Position numbers and translations under genes: made by a program. The notes beneath the pieces are model-generated. The model ran no database searches. It was not told the DNA's origin and worked only from the letters and a program-made list of their open reading frames with translations. Source: Clostridia bacterium (GTDB lineage: Bacteria > Bacillota > Clostridia > Christensenellales > CAG-917). Taken from it: 64,000 nt of DNA. Within the stretch, counting starts at the first letter, position 1. Every line of letters begins with the position of its first letter. Below, in pieces: positions 1 to 8,319 of the stretch. Location: the NCBI GenBank assembly GCA_900763875.1, contig CAAFLX010000021.1, forward strand, positions 65,548 through 129,547, written 5' to 3'.

Positions 1-510
1 CTCGCTCCACAAAGTTTTGGCGTCCTCTTTTTCAAGTCCTCTCGTGATATCGTCAACGAGCGCGACTTTGAAATCACGCAAGAAAAGTCGTGCGATTGCA
101 AGGCGTTTTTTGTCAATTAAATCAAGCTTTTTCGCCTTGAAATACAAGGAAGCCGTGATGCCGACAATATCCGCCGCACGCTTGACAATCTCGTCGATTT
201 TGTCCTTGTCCACCCCTCTGATTTTGAGAGGATAGGCAAGGTTATAATAGCAAGAGCGATTTGCAAACAACGCCAAATCGTCGAAAATCATAACGACATC
301 ATCGGGCTTTTTTGCAAGCGGAACGCCGTCGAAAAGCACCCTGCCCTCGCACTCCGTCACGCCCGCAACCACTTTCAAAAACGTGGTTTTGCCGCTCGAC
401 TCGTCACCGAGCAGAGCGACGATTTCGCCGTCGTTTATGCTCATATCTGTAGGGGCAAAAACCCTTGCCCCGTACAGATACTGTTTGCTTACGCCCTCAA
501 GTTTTATCAT
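1..510 (-). CDS. Degenerate MalK/UgpC-like ABC ATPase (C-terminus beyond window)
   Basis: The first 170 residues are in the window and the reading frame runs off the left edge. The order of motifs follows MalK/MsmX ATPases. Walker A is intact (GDESSGKT, about residues 35-42). The Q-loop glutamine is replaced (MIFDDLALF where MalK has MVFQNYALY). The LSGGQ signature is replaced by LIDKKRLAIAR. Walker B ends VALVDD, so the catalytic Glu is Asp. The ATG lies 2 nt after the pgi stop codon, so it is probably translated from the same mRNA. A complete MalK-like protein is encoded at 21482-23371, so this one is likely a paralogue with a structural or regulatory role, or a poorly hydrolysing subunit. 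That role is inference; the motif changes are seen directly. Confidence 0.75.
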   Translation of the reverse strand, partial: MIKLEGVSKQYLYGARVFAPTDMSINDGEIVALLGDESSGKTTFLKVVAGVTECEGRVLFDGVPLAKKPDDVVMIFDDLALFANRSCYYNLAYPLKIRGVDKDKIDEIVKRAADIVGITASLYFKAKKLDLIDKKRLAIARLFLRDFKVALVDDITRGLEKEDAKTLWSE

Positions 511-512
511 TG

Positions 513-1907
513 TCAAATGATGTATTTTGCCACCTTTTTGGGTGCGTTTGCAAGTTCTTCCTTCTTTTGCTCATAGCCTTTTCTGTCAAACATTGCATAC
601 GTTGCGTTTTTGCCCTCTTCGACGCCGGGTTGATTGAATGTGTCGATGTTGAGCATCTTGCCGCAGTAGGCGGTTTCGAGTTGGAAGAACATCAAAAGTT
701 GACCGATTGTGTTGGCGTTGATTTCGTCAAGCATAATGGTGCGGTTCATATGCTTGGAGCGAGTGAGCGCGTATTCGGTTGCCTCTCTTTCGGTGTTGAT
801 AAGCTCGCCCATGGTGTGTCCGCAAAGGAAGTTTACGTCCGCAAATTCCTCCGCTCCGTCGGAAATAACAACGTCACCCCTAAACTTCTTCACGCCGATG
901 AAAGTCACAACTTTATCGAACGGGCCTTCGGTGTAGAGTTGCACTTGAGAGTGTTGGTCGGTCACGCCGAGCGACTTGACGGGGGTTTGTCCCTTGTGAA
1001 CGACGTTGCCGTCAAAGTCAACCGCCTTGCCAAGGCTCTCGCCCCAAAGTTGGCAATACCAGTCCGCCATAAGTTTGAGACTGTCCGCATACGGCATCAT
1101 AACCGAGATATTCTTGCCCTTTTGCTCCATTGCGATATATTGGAGCGTTGCCGCCATAAGTGCGGGGTTCTTGTAGGGGTCGGAGGAATTGCACGCCTTG
1201 TCCATATCCGCCGCGCCTCTCAAAAGAGATATAATGTCGATGCCAAGCACCGCCGCCGGGAGAAGTCCCACAGGGCAAAGCTCGCTGAAACGTCCGCCTA
1301 CGCCGTCGGGAATAAAGTAGGTTTTGAAGCCCTCTTTCTTTGCAAGTTTGATGAGGTTGCCCTTGCTCTCGGACGTGGTGGCGATGATATGTTTTGCCCA
1401 ATCCTTGCCGCATTTCTTTTTGAGAATGTCGGTGATGATGAGATATTGGCTCATCGTTTCGGAGGTTGCGCCGCTCTTTGTGATGACGTTGAACATAGTC
1501 TTTTCAACGTCGATAACGTCCAAAAGCGCAAGCATACGTTCGGGGTCTACGTTGTCCTCGACATAGAATTTGACTCCGCGTTTCTTGGCGTCGAGGTCGT
1601 TGTATCTGAAATGGCAAAGCGCGTTGAACACAGCCATAGGGCCGAGCGCGCTGCCGCCGATGCCGAGCACGACAAAGTTGTCATAATGCGCTCTCACTTC
1701 CGCCGCCGTGTAGATGATGTCGCGCACAATATCCTCTTGATTGTAAGGAAGTTCCGCCCAGCCCATCCAGCCCGTGCCGCGGTTTTTTTCAAAGTAGGCA
1801 TAGCTGTCCTGCGCCTTGTCAAGCACGGATTCTATCTCTTTTTCGGTGATGCCTTGCTCGCCGATGGACGAGTCCATCATATTGTTGAAATCAAACTTGA
1901 TTTGCAT
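513..1907 (-). CDS. pgi: Glucose-6-phosphate isomerase
   Basis: Interconverts glucose 6-phosphate and fructose 6-phosphate in the cytoplasm. About 464 residues, typical of Firmicutes Pgi. The N-terminus MQIKFDFNNMM, the VLGIGGSALGP sugar-phosphate loop, VITKSGATSET, the PDGVGGRFSE segment and a late TDQHSQVQLYTEG block are all family features. The ATG at 1907 is preferred over the upstream ATG at 1943 because GGAGG lies about 9 nt before it and homology begins there. That SD overlaps the stop of the preceding TIM-barrel gene, so the two are translationally coupled. In this genome it would feed glucose from the starch locus into glycolysis. Confidence 0.95.
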   Translation of the reverse strand: MQIKFDFNNMMDSSIGEQGITEKEIESVLDKAQDSYAYFEKNRGTGWMGWAELPYNQEDIVRDIIYTAAEVRAHYDNFVVLGIGGSALGPMAVFNALCHFRYNDLDAKKRGVKFYVEDNVDPERMLALLDVIDVEKTMFNVITKSGATSETMSQYLIITDILKKKCGKDWAKHIIATTSESKGNLIKLAKKEGFKTYFIPDGVGGRFSELCPVGLLPAAVLGIDIISLLRGAADMDKACNSSDPYKNPALMAATLQYIAMEQKGKNISVMMPYADSLKLMADWYCQLWGESLGKAVDFDGNVVHKGQTPVKSLGVTDQHSQVQLYTEGPFDKVVTFIGVKKFRGDVVISDGAEEFADVNFLCGHTMGELINTEREATEYALTRSKHMNRTIMLDEINANTIGQLLMFFQLETAYCGKMLNIDTFNQPGVEEGKNATYAMFDRKGYEQKKEELANAPKKVAKYII

Positions 1908-1911
1908 ATTT

Positions 1912-2691
1912 TTATGCCTCCAAAATGTTTTTAAGGTATTCAACCGATTCCTTCACTTCGTCGAAAGAATCGTAATTGCCGGCGTATTGCTCGATGATGA
2001 GCGGCCCGTCGTAGCCGATGTCTTTGAGCCTTGCAACAAGTTCCTTGAAAGGAAATTCGCCCTTGCCCACCATAGCGATTTTGCCGTCTTTGACGTCGCT
2101 CACGTGTACGTTGGTGATGCTGCTGCCCATAACGTCGATGTATTCGCGCCAATCGTAGCCCGATTGTCTTGCCTGCTTGATGTCCAAAACAGTGCCTATA
2201 TTTTGCGCATACGGCTGCATTTGTCTGAAAAACTCGGGCGAATCGAACGTTGCCCAATGCACGTTTTCAAGGCAGAGTTTTATGCCGTACTCGCTTGCGA
2301 TTGCCCCAAGTTTGCTAATGCGCTCGCCGACAAATTTCGGGTCGATATACACGCTTTGTTTGAGCCTCGCCTGCGCGTGGAAAGTGTACGCTCTTGCGCC
2401 TATCGTCCTGCCCACGCCCAGCACAGCGCGAAATATCTGTTCCGCATCGTTGTAGGTGCGAGCCACCTTGTTGAAAAGTTGCGGCTCGAACTGCGTGTTG
2501 AGCGAATGAACGGAATATACGTCAAAATCGCCCTTTCTATCAAGCAAGAGGCGAGCAAACTCGTCGCGATACTCGAAAAAAGTGGTGAGGAACACCTCGC
2601 AGGTGTCCCCTCCACAGCGTTGAATGACCGAGAACGAATCCTCGGTCAATACTTTTGAAAAAAATGTTGCTGTCGAAATGCCGACTTTCAT
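1912..2691 (-). CDS. Sugar phosphate isomerase/epimerase, xylose-isomerase-like TIM barrel
   Basis: 259 residues, the normal length of the AP-endonuclease-2 / xylose-isomerase-like TIM-barrel superfamily. Visible family features are the opening KVGISTATF, GARAYTFHAQ in the middle, the metal-ligand strand GIKLCLENVHW, and C-terminal VHVSDVKDGK and PLIIEQYAG. Members isomerise or epimerise sugars or inositols with a divalent metal, and the exact substrate cannot be read here. It sits between hpf and pgi with almost no spacing (its ATG directly follows the hpf stop), so it belongs to that transcription unit and may act on a hexose phosphate. No signal peptide is present. Confidence 0.85.
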   Translation of the reverse strand: MKVGISTATFFSKVLTEDSFSVIQRCGGDTCEVFLTTFFEYRDEFARLLLDRKGDFDVYSVHSLNTQFEPQLFNKVARTYNDAEQIFRAVLGVGRTIGARAYTFHAQARLKQSVYIDPKFVGERISKLGAIASEYGIKLCLENVHWATFDSPEFFRQMQPYAQNIGTVLDIKQARQSGYDWREYIDVMGSSITNVHVSDVKDGKIAMVGKGEFPFKELVARLKDIGYDGPLIIEQYAGNYDSFDEVKESVEYLKNILEA

Positions 2692-3060
2692 TTATTCTTC
2701 TTCGCCCTCTGCAACGACTTGTTCGTCGTCTTCTACGTCTACCTCTTCATAGACGTTGGGCGTGCCTTTTTTGTCCTTGCCCCAAATGTCTTTTTGCTTT
2801 CTCATCTGTCCGAGAAGTCTCGGAATAACCTCGTCGAGGTTGTCAAACGGAGAGCCGCTCATTGCGCTTGCACGATAGGAAATACCCTTGCTCGTGACAA
2901 CCATATCCGTGGTGTAGTCGCCGTTTTCATAGGTGACGGTGAACTTCACTTCAACATTGTCGTCATCGAAACGTCTGTCGAGCTTGGCGCACTTTTTCTC
3001 GGTGATTGCCTTGAGTGAATCACTAGGATTGTAATTCTTGCCGAAAATTTCGATTCTCAT
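2692..3060 (-). CDS. hpf: Ribosome hibernation promoting factor, short form with acidic tail
   Basis: 122 residues matching the N-terminal beta-alpha-beta-beta-beta-alpha domain of HPF/RaiA/YfiA (MRIEIFGKNY..., ...VKFTVTYENGDYTTDMVV, ...SPFDNLDEVIPRLLGQMRKQK). The domain binds the decoding region of the 30S subunit and protects idle ribosomes. Most Bacillota carry a long HPF of about 180 residues, with a C-terminal domain that drives 100S dimer formation. Here that domain is absent and replaced by a Glu/Asp-rich tail. SD AGGAGG lies 7 nt before the ATG and a near-consensus promoter lies upstream (3091-3119). It is first in the unit hpf - TIM barrel - pgi - ABC ATPase. Confidence 0.9.
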   Translation of the reverse strand: MRIEIFGKNYNPSDSLKAITEKKCAKLDRRFDDDNVEVKFTVTYENGDYTTDMVVTSKGISYRASAMSGSPFDNLDEVIPRLLGQMRKQKDIWGKDKKGTPNVYEEVDVEDDEQVVAEGEEE

Positions 3061-3090
3061 AAAGTAACCTCCTAAGTTCTTTATACTTGC

Positions 3091-3119
3091 ATTATAGCAA
3101 GGTATTTGTTCTATTTCAA
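3091..3119 (-). promoter_or_regulatory. Sigma-A promoter of the hpf-pgi unit
   Basis: On the minus strand TTGAAA (3119-3114), a 17-bp spacer and TATAAT (3096-3091) stand about 30 nt before the hpf ATG, followed by AGGAGG. Match to the consensus is read directly; transcription is inferred. Confidence 0.8.
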
Positions 3120-3192
3120 GAGTTAATTTATATAATTATACAATTAATCTCTATCAAGTTTTGTCTTTTCTGAAAGCCGTTATCTTTCTTTT

Positions 3193-5775
3193 TCAACTTT
3201 CCTTTTCAAAAGTCAGTCGTCCGTCGGCAAAGTCGATTGTCACCTTGTCGCCTGCCACGATTTCGGCGCGAATGAGTTTTTCGCTCAACTTGTCCTCGAC
3301 AAGACGTTGCAAGGTGCGGCGAAGAGGTCTTGCCCCGTACTCCGCGTCATAGCCTTCGCTGACTATAAAGTCCTTTGCGCTTTGCGTTATATGCGCCGAT
3401 ATATCGCGTGATTCGAGGCGTTTTTCAAGGGACGCAAACATCAAATCCGCAATCTTGAAAAGACTGTTTTTGTCAAGTTTTTTGAACACGACAATCTCGT
3501 CGATACGGTTGATAATCTCGGGTTTCATTGCGCCTTTGAGTGCTTGAACGTGACTCTCTCTTGCACGATTACTTTCGTTTTCGGCGGCTTTTTCGCTTGC
3601 AAATCCCAACGTGCGCTGTGGCGTTGCCGCCTCTTTTGCGCCGATATTCGAGGTGAGAATAACCACCGTGTTTTTGAAACTTACCGTGCGACCGTGGCTG
3701 TCGGTGAGTATGCCGTCTTCGAGAATTTGCAAAAGTATGTTGAAGATGTCGGGATGCCCTTTTTCGATTTCATCGAAAAGCACCACGGAATACGGCTTTC
3801 TGCGCACCTTTTCGGTGAGCTGTCCACCCTCCTCGAATCCCACCAACCCCGGCGCAGAACCTATGAGGCGCGAAACGCTGTCCTTTTCCATATACTCGCT
3901 CATATCCACGCGAATGAGCAAATCCTCGTCGCCGAAAAGCGCGCTTGCAAGTGCTTTGGCAAGCTCGGTCTTACCAACGCCCGTAGGGCCTAAAAAGATA
4001 AACGAGCCGATGGGGCGTTTGGGGTCTTTCAGCCCCGCTCTTGCACGCTTGACTGCCTTTGCAACCGCCGAGCAAGCCTCGTCTTGTCCGATGACTCTGC
4101 CTTGCAAAACCTTTTCGAGATTGACGAGTTTTTGGCTCTCGCCCTCGGTTATGCGCTTTACGGGTATGCCCGTCCAGTTGCCCACAACCTCTGCGATTTC
4201 GTCCTCGCCTATCGACAAATCGGTGTTTTTGCACTTCTCTTTCCACTCTATTTCTGCTTTCTCTTTTTGCTCGATATAGTCGTCGCGAAGTGCCTTGTAT
4301 TTGCCGCAAAGCTCAAAATTTTCTCTGCGTTTTGCCTCGCTCAAATCGAGGTCGGCTTGCTTGATTTTGTTTTCCAAATCCCTTATTTCGCTCGGCGTGG
4401 TAAAGGAAAAAATCTTCTTTCTCGACGCCGCCTCGTCTATGAGGTCGATTGCCTTGTCGGGCAAAAATCTGTCGGCAACGTATCTGTCCGAAAGTATTGC
4501 CGCCGACGAAATTGCCTCGTCCGTAATCTTCACGCCGTGGTGCGCCTCGTATTTTGGTTTCAATCCTTGCAAAATCTCTATGGTGTCGCTCACGCTGGGT
4601 TCTTCAACCAAAACGGGTTGAAAACGGCGTTCTAACGCACTGTCTTGCTCAAATTGCTTGCGGTATTCTTCAAGGGTGGTCGCGCCTATCGTCTGCAATT
4701 CGCCCCTTGCGAGCATAGGTTTCAAAATGTTGGCAATGTCAAGACCGCCCTCGCTCGAACCCGCTTTCAAAATGGTGTGAATCTCGTCGATAAAAAGCAG
4801 CACGTTGCCTCGTTGTTTGATGCCGTTGAGGGTGGCTTTCAGCCTTTCTTCAAAGTCGCCCCTATATCTCGTTCCTGCAACAAGTGCGGTTAGATCTAGG
4901 GAAAACACGATTTTTCCGCGCAACGCGTCGGGTACGTCCCCCGAAATTATGCGCTGGGCAAGTCCGTCTATAACCGCACTCTTACCGACGCCCGGCTCGC
5001 CTATGAGAACGGGGTTGTTTTTCGTCCTGCGACAAAGCACTTGAATCACTCTTTCCGTTTCCTTGCCTCTGCCGATGACGGGATCGAGTTTGCCATCTCG
5101 CGCCTTTTGCGTCAAATCCGTGCCGAACTTTGACAAATCGAAATTGTCGCCGTCGGTTTTGCGTGCGTTTTCATAGTAATTTTCGCTGTTTTTTAGGCTG
5201 TTTTTTTGGCTTTTTTCACCGTTTCCGAATGGGTTTTGACCTTCATTTATGCCGCTTTGCACTCCGTGTTCACTCTCTCCGAAAAAGTCGGAAACGTATC
5301 CGTTCAACACGTCGTTTACGACCTCGCCGCCGTTTGCAAGGCACATCGAGGCTCTACCGCCGCCACCGGATACGATTGCGCTGTAAGTGAGGCGTTGCAA
5401 ATATTCGGGATCTATCCCTTTAGAACGCAGAATTTCGCTTGCAACCGAGGACGTTTCGTCCAAAATCGTGTACAAAATATGCTCCGTACCCACAACTTGC
5501 GAGCCAAGCCTCAATGCAACTTCTTTTGCACTTTGCACCGCTCTTGACGCTCTTGTTGACATCTCCACGTCCGGGCGAGTGGGCATAGGCGAAAAGAAGC
5601 GTATCACGTCGTCTTCGTACACTCCCAAGCCGTTGAGCAGCCTCTTTGCCGCCGAGCCGTCCACGTCCAAAAGACCGAACAAAATATGCTCGGTGCATAC
5701 AAGCCCTCCCGTGCGTGTGGCAAGTTCCCCTGCCCTTTGCAGCACTAAACGCGCGTTTGAAGAGTACGTTATCAT
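3193..5775 (-). CDS. clpC: ATP-dependent Clp protease ATPase subunit ClpC
   Basis: 860-residue class I Hsp100 ATPase that unfolds substrates for ClpP. It has an N-terminal Clp_N double repeat (about 1-145). AAA-1 has Walker A GEPGVGKS near residue 258 and VLLFIDEIH. A short UVR-like middle segment (LENKIKQADLDLSEAKRRENFELCGKYK-type helix, about 430-480) marks ClpC rather than ClpB, whose middle domain is much longer. AAA-2 has GPTGVGKT near residue 597. Between Clp_N and AAA-1 lies a longer Asn/Ser-rich linker. The ATG overlaps the stop of the McsA-McsB fusion (ATGA), so arginine phosphorylation and ClpC are coupled, as in the classic ctsR operon, but no ctsR is present. Confidence 0.95.
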   Translation of the reverse strand: MITYSSNARLVLQRAGELATRTGGLVCTEHILFGLLDVDGSAAKRLLNGLGVYEDDVIRFFSPMPTRPDVEMSTRASRAVQSAKEVALRLGSQVVGTEHILYTILDETSSVASEILRSKGIDPEYLQRLTYSAIVSGGGGRASMCLANGGEVVNDVLNGYVSDFFGESEHGVQSGINEGQNPFGNGEKSQKNSLKNSENYYENARKTDGDNFDLSKFGTDLTQKARDGKLDPVIGRGKETERVIQVLCRRTKNNPVLIGEPGVGKSAVIDGLAQRIISGDVPDALRGKIVFSLDLTALVAGTRYRGDFEERLKATLNGIKQRGNVLLFIDEIHTILKAGSSEGGLDIANILKPMLARGELQTIGATTLEEYRKQFEQDSALERRFQPVLVEEPSVSDTIEILQGLKPKYEAHHGVKITDEAISSAAILSDRYVADRFLPDKAIDLIDEAASRKKIFSFTTPSEIRDLENKIKQADLDLSEAKRRENFELCGKYKALRDDYIEQKEKAEIEWKEKCKNTDLSIGEDEIAEVVGNWTGIPVKRITEGESQKLVNLEKVLQGRVIGQDEACSAVAKAVKRARAGLKDPKRPIGSFIFLGPTGVGKTELAKALASALFGDEDLLIRVDMSEYMEKDSVSRLIGSAPGLVGFEEGGQLTEKVRRKPYSVVLFDEIEKGHPDIFNILLQILEDGILTDSHGRTVSFKNTVVILTSNIGAKEAATPQRTLGFASEKAAENESNRARESHVQALKGAMKPEIINRIDEIVVFKKLDKNSLFKIADLMFASLEKRLESRDISAHITQSAKDFIVSEGYDAEYGARPLRRTLQRLVEDKLSEKLIRAEIVAGDKVTIDFADGRLTFEKES

Positions 5776-7211
5776 TTTTCCTCCGTCAGAAGTTCCCTCA
5801 CGATTTTGGCGCGCATCTTGTCACGCTCTTCCTCGCTGCTTCCGTTTGTGATTATTTTCAAGGACGAGGCGGAACACGCCCATATCATTTCGTCCGTTAT
5901 CGCCGTTGATTTTATGGGCAATATGCCCAAAATGATGCCCATTTTGACGTCTACGAGCAACTTCATAAGCTCTTGCGATGTGAGTGCATACGCGCCTTTA
6001 AGCACCGCATAACTTCTTGCAATGCCGTCCAAAAGCTCGGTTTGTCGCTCTTTGACAAGTTTTTCAAGCGCGACTCGCTCGCAATAGCACATACGCGCAA
6101 CCGCCTGCTCGACGTGGGATATTATCTCGCCCTCTCCCACACCCAAAGTGCGAGAGTTGGAGATTTGATACATATCGTACGCCGCCTCGCTCCCTTCTCC
6201 GTACACTCCGCGCACGGTGAGCCCGAATTCGCTCTTGAACGTTTTGAGTGCGTCTTCGATTGCCCCCGCCCTCTTGAGCGCAGGCAAAAACAACATACAC
6301 GACGCTCTCATTCCCGTGCCGAGATTGGTTGGACACGCCGTCAAAAAGCCCAGTTGCTTGTCGTAGGCTATCGGCAACGCGTGCAATAGTCTTTCGTCAT
6401 AGACGCGCAGTCGCTCGTATGCGCCTTTGAGGTTGAACCCCTCCTCAACGCACTGCTCGCGGATATGGTCTTCCTCGTTTATCATCACGGATATGCCGAA
6501 TTTTTTGTCACCCTCCACTATCACCGCGCCGTTTTGCGTGTTGTTGGCAAGCGCAAGCGATATCAAATGCCGCTCGATAAGTGCCTTTTTTTGCTCCTTG
6601 CCGAGCTTGTTCATAGGCAAAAGCCTCGCCTCGAACACTCCGTTTGCCGCCGCATACGCGCCGTTGATGAGGTCAACAACCCTCTCGTCCGTAACTTTGA
6701 TATTGCGAGGAAATTCAATCCCCGTCACGTTTCTTGCAAGACGAATGCGAGAGGATACCACGTTGTTTTTGACAAGCTCGTTTATTGTGCAATCTTTGGC
6801 GGATTTCATAAGCCGAGCTTCGCTCTGCTCCAATCTCTCGCCAACTGCGCTTTTTAGTTCCAGAATGCTGCGCACCTCGTTTTGAGGGGGACGAGCGCGC
6901 AAGTTTTCGACTTTTACACCCTGAGCTTTGCTTGCTCCGTCAAGTGCGATTTGTCGCATTTGCGTGTAACAATTTGCGCATCCGAACAGGAAATCCTTTT
7001 GAAAATCCTCAACCGTACAACCGCAGTATTTGCACTCTTTCGTCCGCCTAGATAGCCGATATTGCGCCAATTCGCGCGGAATTTGACCTTGTTTTAAGGC
7101 ACTTTCGTAGCAGTTTTGACAATACGCATACTCGGCGCGGCTGTTTCCTTCAACCACGCTTTCAAAAAGAGTCGCCTCTTTACGTGAGCATATATCGCAA
7201 AGTCTTTGCAT
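5772..7211 (-). CDS. mcsB: McsA-McsB fusion: zinc-finger activator joined to protein-arginine kinase
   Basis: 479 residues in one uninterrupted frame. Residues 1-85 are McsA-like with four CxxC pairs (C5/C8, C31/C34, C60/C63, C78/C81). The McsA UVR tail is reduced to a short helix (about 112-137). From about 145 onwards it is McsB: SSRIRLARN (153-161), NEEDHIR (245-251) and CPTNLGTGMRAS (293-304), the phosphagen-kinase-type catalytic core. McsB phosphorylates arginines to mark proteins for ClpCP, and McsA normally activates it in trans. Here activator and kinase are one chain, directly upstream of clpC with a 4-bp overlap. No clear SD precedes the ATG at 7211. I would expect constitutive 1:1 stoichiometry; that is inference. 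Confidence 0.93.
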   Translation of the reverse strand: MQRLCDICSRKEATLFESVVEGNSRAEYAYCQNCYESALKQGQIPRELAQYRLSRRTKECKYCGCTVEDFQKDFLFGCANCYTQMRQIALDGASKAQGVKVENLRARPPQNEVRSILELKSAVGERLEQSEARLMKSAKDCTINELVKNNVVSSRIRLARNVTGIEFPRNIKVTDERVVDLINGAYAAANGVFEARLLPMNKLGKEQKKALIERHLISLALANNTQNGAVIVEGDKKFGISVMINEEDHIREQCVEEGFNLKGAYERLRVYDERLLHALPIAYDKQLGFLTACPTNLGTGMRASCMLFLPALKRAGAIEDALKTFKSEFGLTVRGVYGEGSEAAYDMYQISNSRTLGVGEGEIISHVEQAVARMCYCERVALEKLVKERQTELLDGIARSYAVLKGAYALTSQELMKLLVDVKMGIILGILPIKSTAITDEMIWACSASSLKIITNGSSEEERDKMRAKIVRELLTEEK

Positions 7212-7266
7212 AAGGTTTGGTTTCGTTGTGTTTTTTCAAGGCGGATTACCCCTTGATAAACGTCGT

Positions 7267-8139
7267 TTAATCGTTGATTTTCAGCCCCTTCAAGTAGGCG
7301 GCAAAACCGTCTTTCAAGTCGGGATTGCGCAAAGCAAATTCCACGGTGGCTTCCAAAAAACCTTGTTTGTTGCCGATGTCGTAGCGGCGCGCAGAAAACT
7401 CGTAGGCGCACACTTTTTGCTCTTTTGCAAGAATACCGATAGCGTCGGACAAATATACCTCGCCGTTTGTGTAGGGCGCGCGGTCTATTGCGTCGAAAAT
7501 CGACGGCGAAAGCACAAATCTGCCAAGAGATACGAGCGCGCTGGGCAACTCTCCTTTCGGCTTTTCGACAATGCCGCTTATAAGCGTGGTCTTTGCGTCG
7601 ATTGCCTCTTTTGCAATCATAACGCCGCAACGCCTTGCCACTTCTTCGCTTGTGCGCTGGCAACCCACGATTGACGCGCCCGTTGCATTGTAGGCGTCGA
7701 TAAGTTGCTTTGTGACGGGTTGTTCGCCGTCATTGACGTGCATAACGTCGTCGCCAAACAGCACGGCAAAAGGCTCGTTGGCAACGAAATCTTTGCAGAT
7801 TTTGACGGCGTTTGCGTTGCCGTTCATAACCTCTTGCACGGCAAACGAAATCTTTGCGCCGAATTGCCTGTTGGCAAGCGCATACGATTGCGTATCTCCC
7901 TTTGACAAAAGCAGTTCGTTGAGCGCGACGTTTGGCTCGAACAAGCGTTTTACGTCATCTTTTTGCGGAGAAATTACAATCATAATCTCTTCGATTCCGC
8001 TCTTTGCCGCCTCTTCGACGATGTAACAAAGCGCGGGAGTGTCCACGATTGGCAAAAGCTCTTTGGGACTTACTTTGGTGACAGGCAAAAATCTCGTGCC
8101 GAAACCGGCGCAAGGTATGATTGCTTTTCTAACTTGCAT
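7267..8139 (-). CDS. galU: UTP--glucose-1-phosphate uridylyltransferase
   Basis: 290 residues. Makes UDP-glucose from UTP and glucose 1-phosphate. The nucleotide-binding N-terminus (IIPCAGFGTRFLPVTK then SPKELLPIVDTP), LFGDDVMHV and the GEVYLSDAIG block are classic GalU features. A strong SD (AGGGGGG) lies just before the ATG. A near-consensus promoter (8229-8257) and two hairpins lie in the leader. It is placed between galE and mcsAB on the same strand. With GalE it supplies UDP-glucose and UDP-galactose for wall polymers and glycolipids. Confidence 0.95.
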   Translation of the reverse strand: MQVRKAIIPCAGFGTRFLPVTKVSPKELLPIVDTPALCYIVEEAAKSGIEEIMIVISPQKDDVKRLFEPNVALNELLLSKGDTQSYALANRQFGAKISFAVQEVMNGNANAVKICKDFVANEPFAVLFGDDVMHVNDGEQPVTKQLIDAYNATGASIVGCQRTSEEVARRCGVMIAKEAIDAKTTLISGIVEKPKGELPSALVSLGRFVLSPSIFDAIDRAPYTNGEVYLSDAIGILAKEQKVCAYEFSARRYDIGNKQGFLEATVEFALRNPDLKDGFAAYLKGLKIND

Positions 8140-8157
8140 AATACCCCCCTATGTGGC

Positions 8158-8215
8158 GTTGCGATTTGAATATACCAAATCGCAACGATATCTCAATGCG
8201 ACGTTTTTGTCGCAT
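8158..8215 (-). promoter_or_regulatory. Two perfect hairpins in the galU leader
   Basis: Downstream of the galU promoter, the leader holds ATGCGAC / GTCGCAT with a 6-nt loop (8196-8215) and then GTTGCGATTTG / CAAATCGCAAC with a 7-nt loop (8158-8186), ending about 20 nt before the SD. Neither is followed by a U-tract, so they look like operator or leader-structure elements rather than terminators. Confidence 0.55.
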
Positions 8216-8228
8216 CGGAAGTCATAAA

Positions 8229-8257
8229 ATTATATTCGGAAGTCGCAAGGCGCGCAA
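8229..8257 (-). promoter_or_regulatory. Sigma-A promoter of galU
   Basis: Minus-strand TTGCGC (8257-8252), 17-bp spacer, TATAAT (8234-8229). The predicted start near 8222 gives a leader of about 80 nt containing the two hairpins. Confidence 0.65.
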
Positions 8258-8319
8258 AAAATATCTTGCCGCCTTTCAACTTCCGTCGGTGTTTTTGTGA
8301 GTTCGTTGCTTTGAACGGA

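Noticed and set aside
465..1934. Long open frame on the plus strand opposite pgi
   Set aside because: It mirrors the codons of a clearly identified glucose-6-phosphate isomerase, has no SD, and its translation has no family features.
7212..7266. CtsR or CIRCE operator upstream of mcsAB-clpC
   Set aside because: No GGTCAAA-type heptads and no CIRCE inverted repeat are visible in the short gap.
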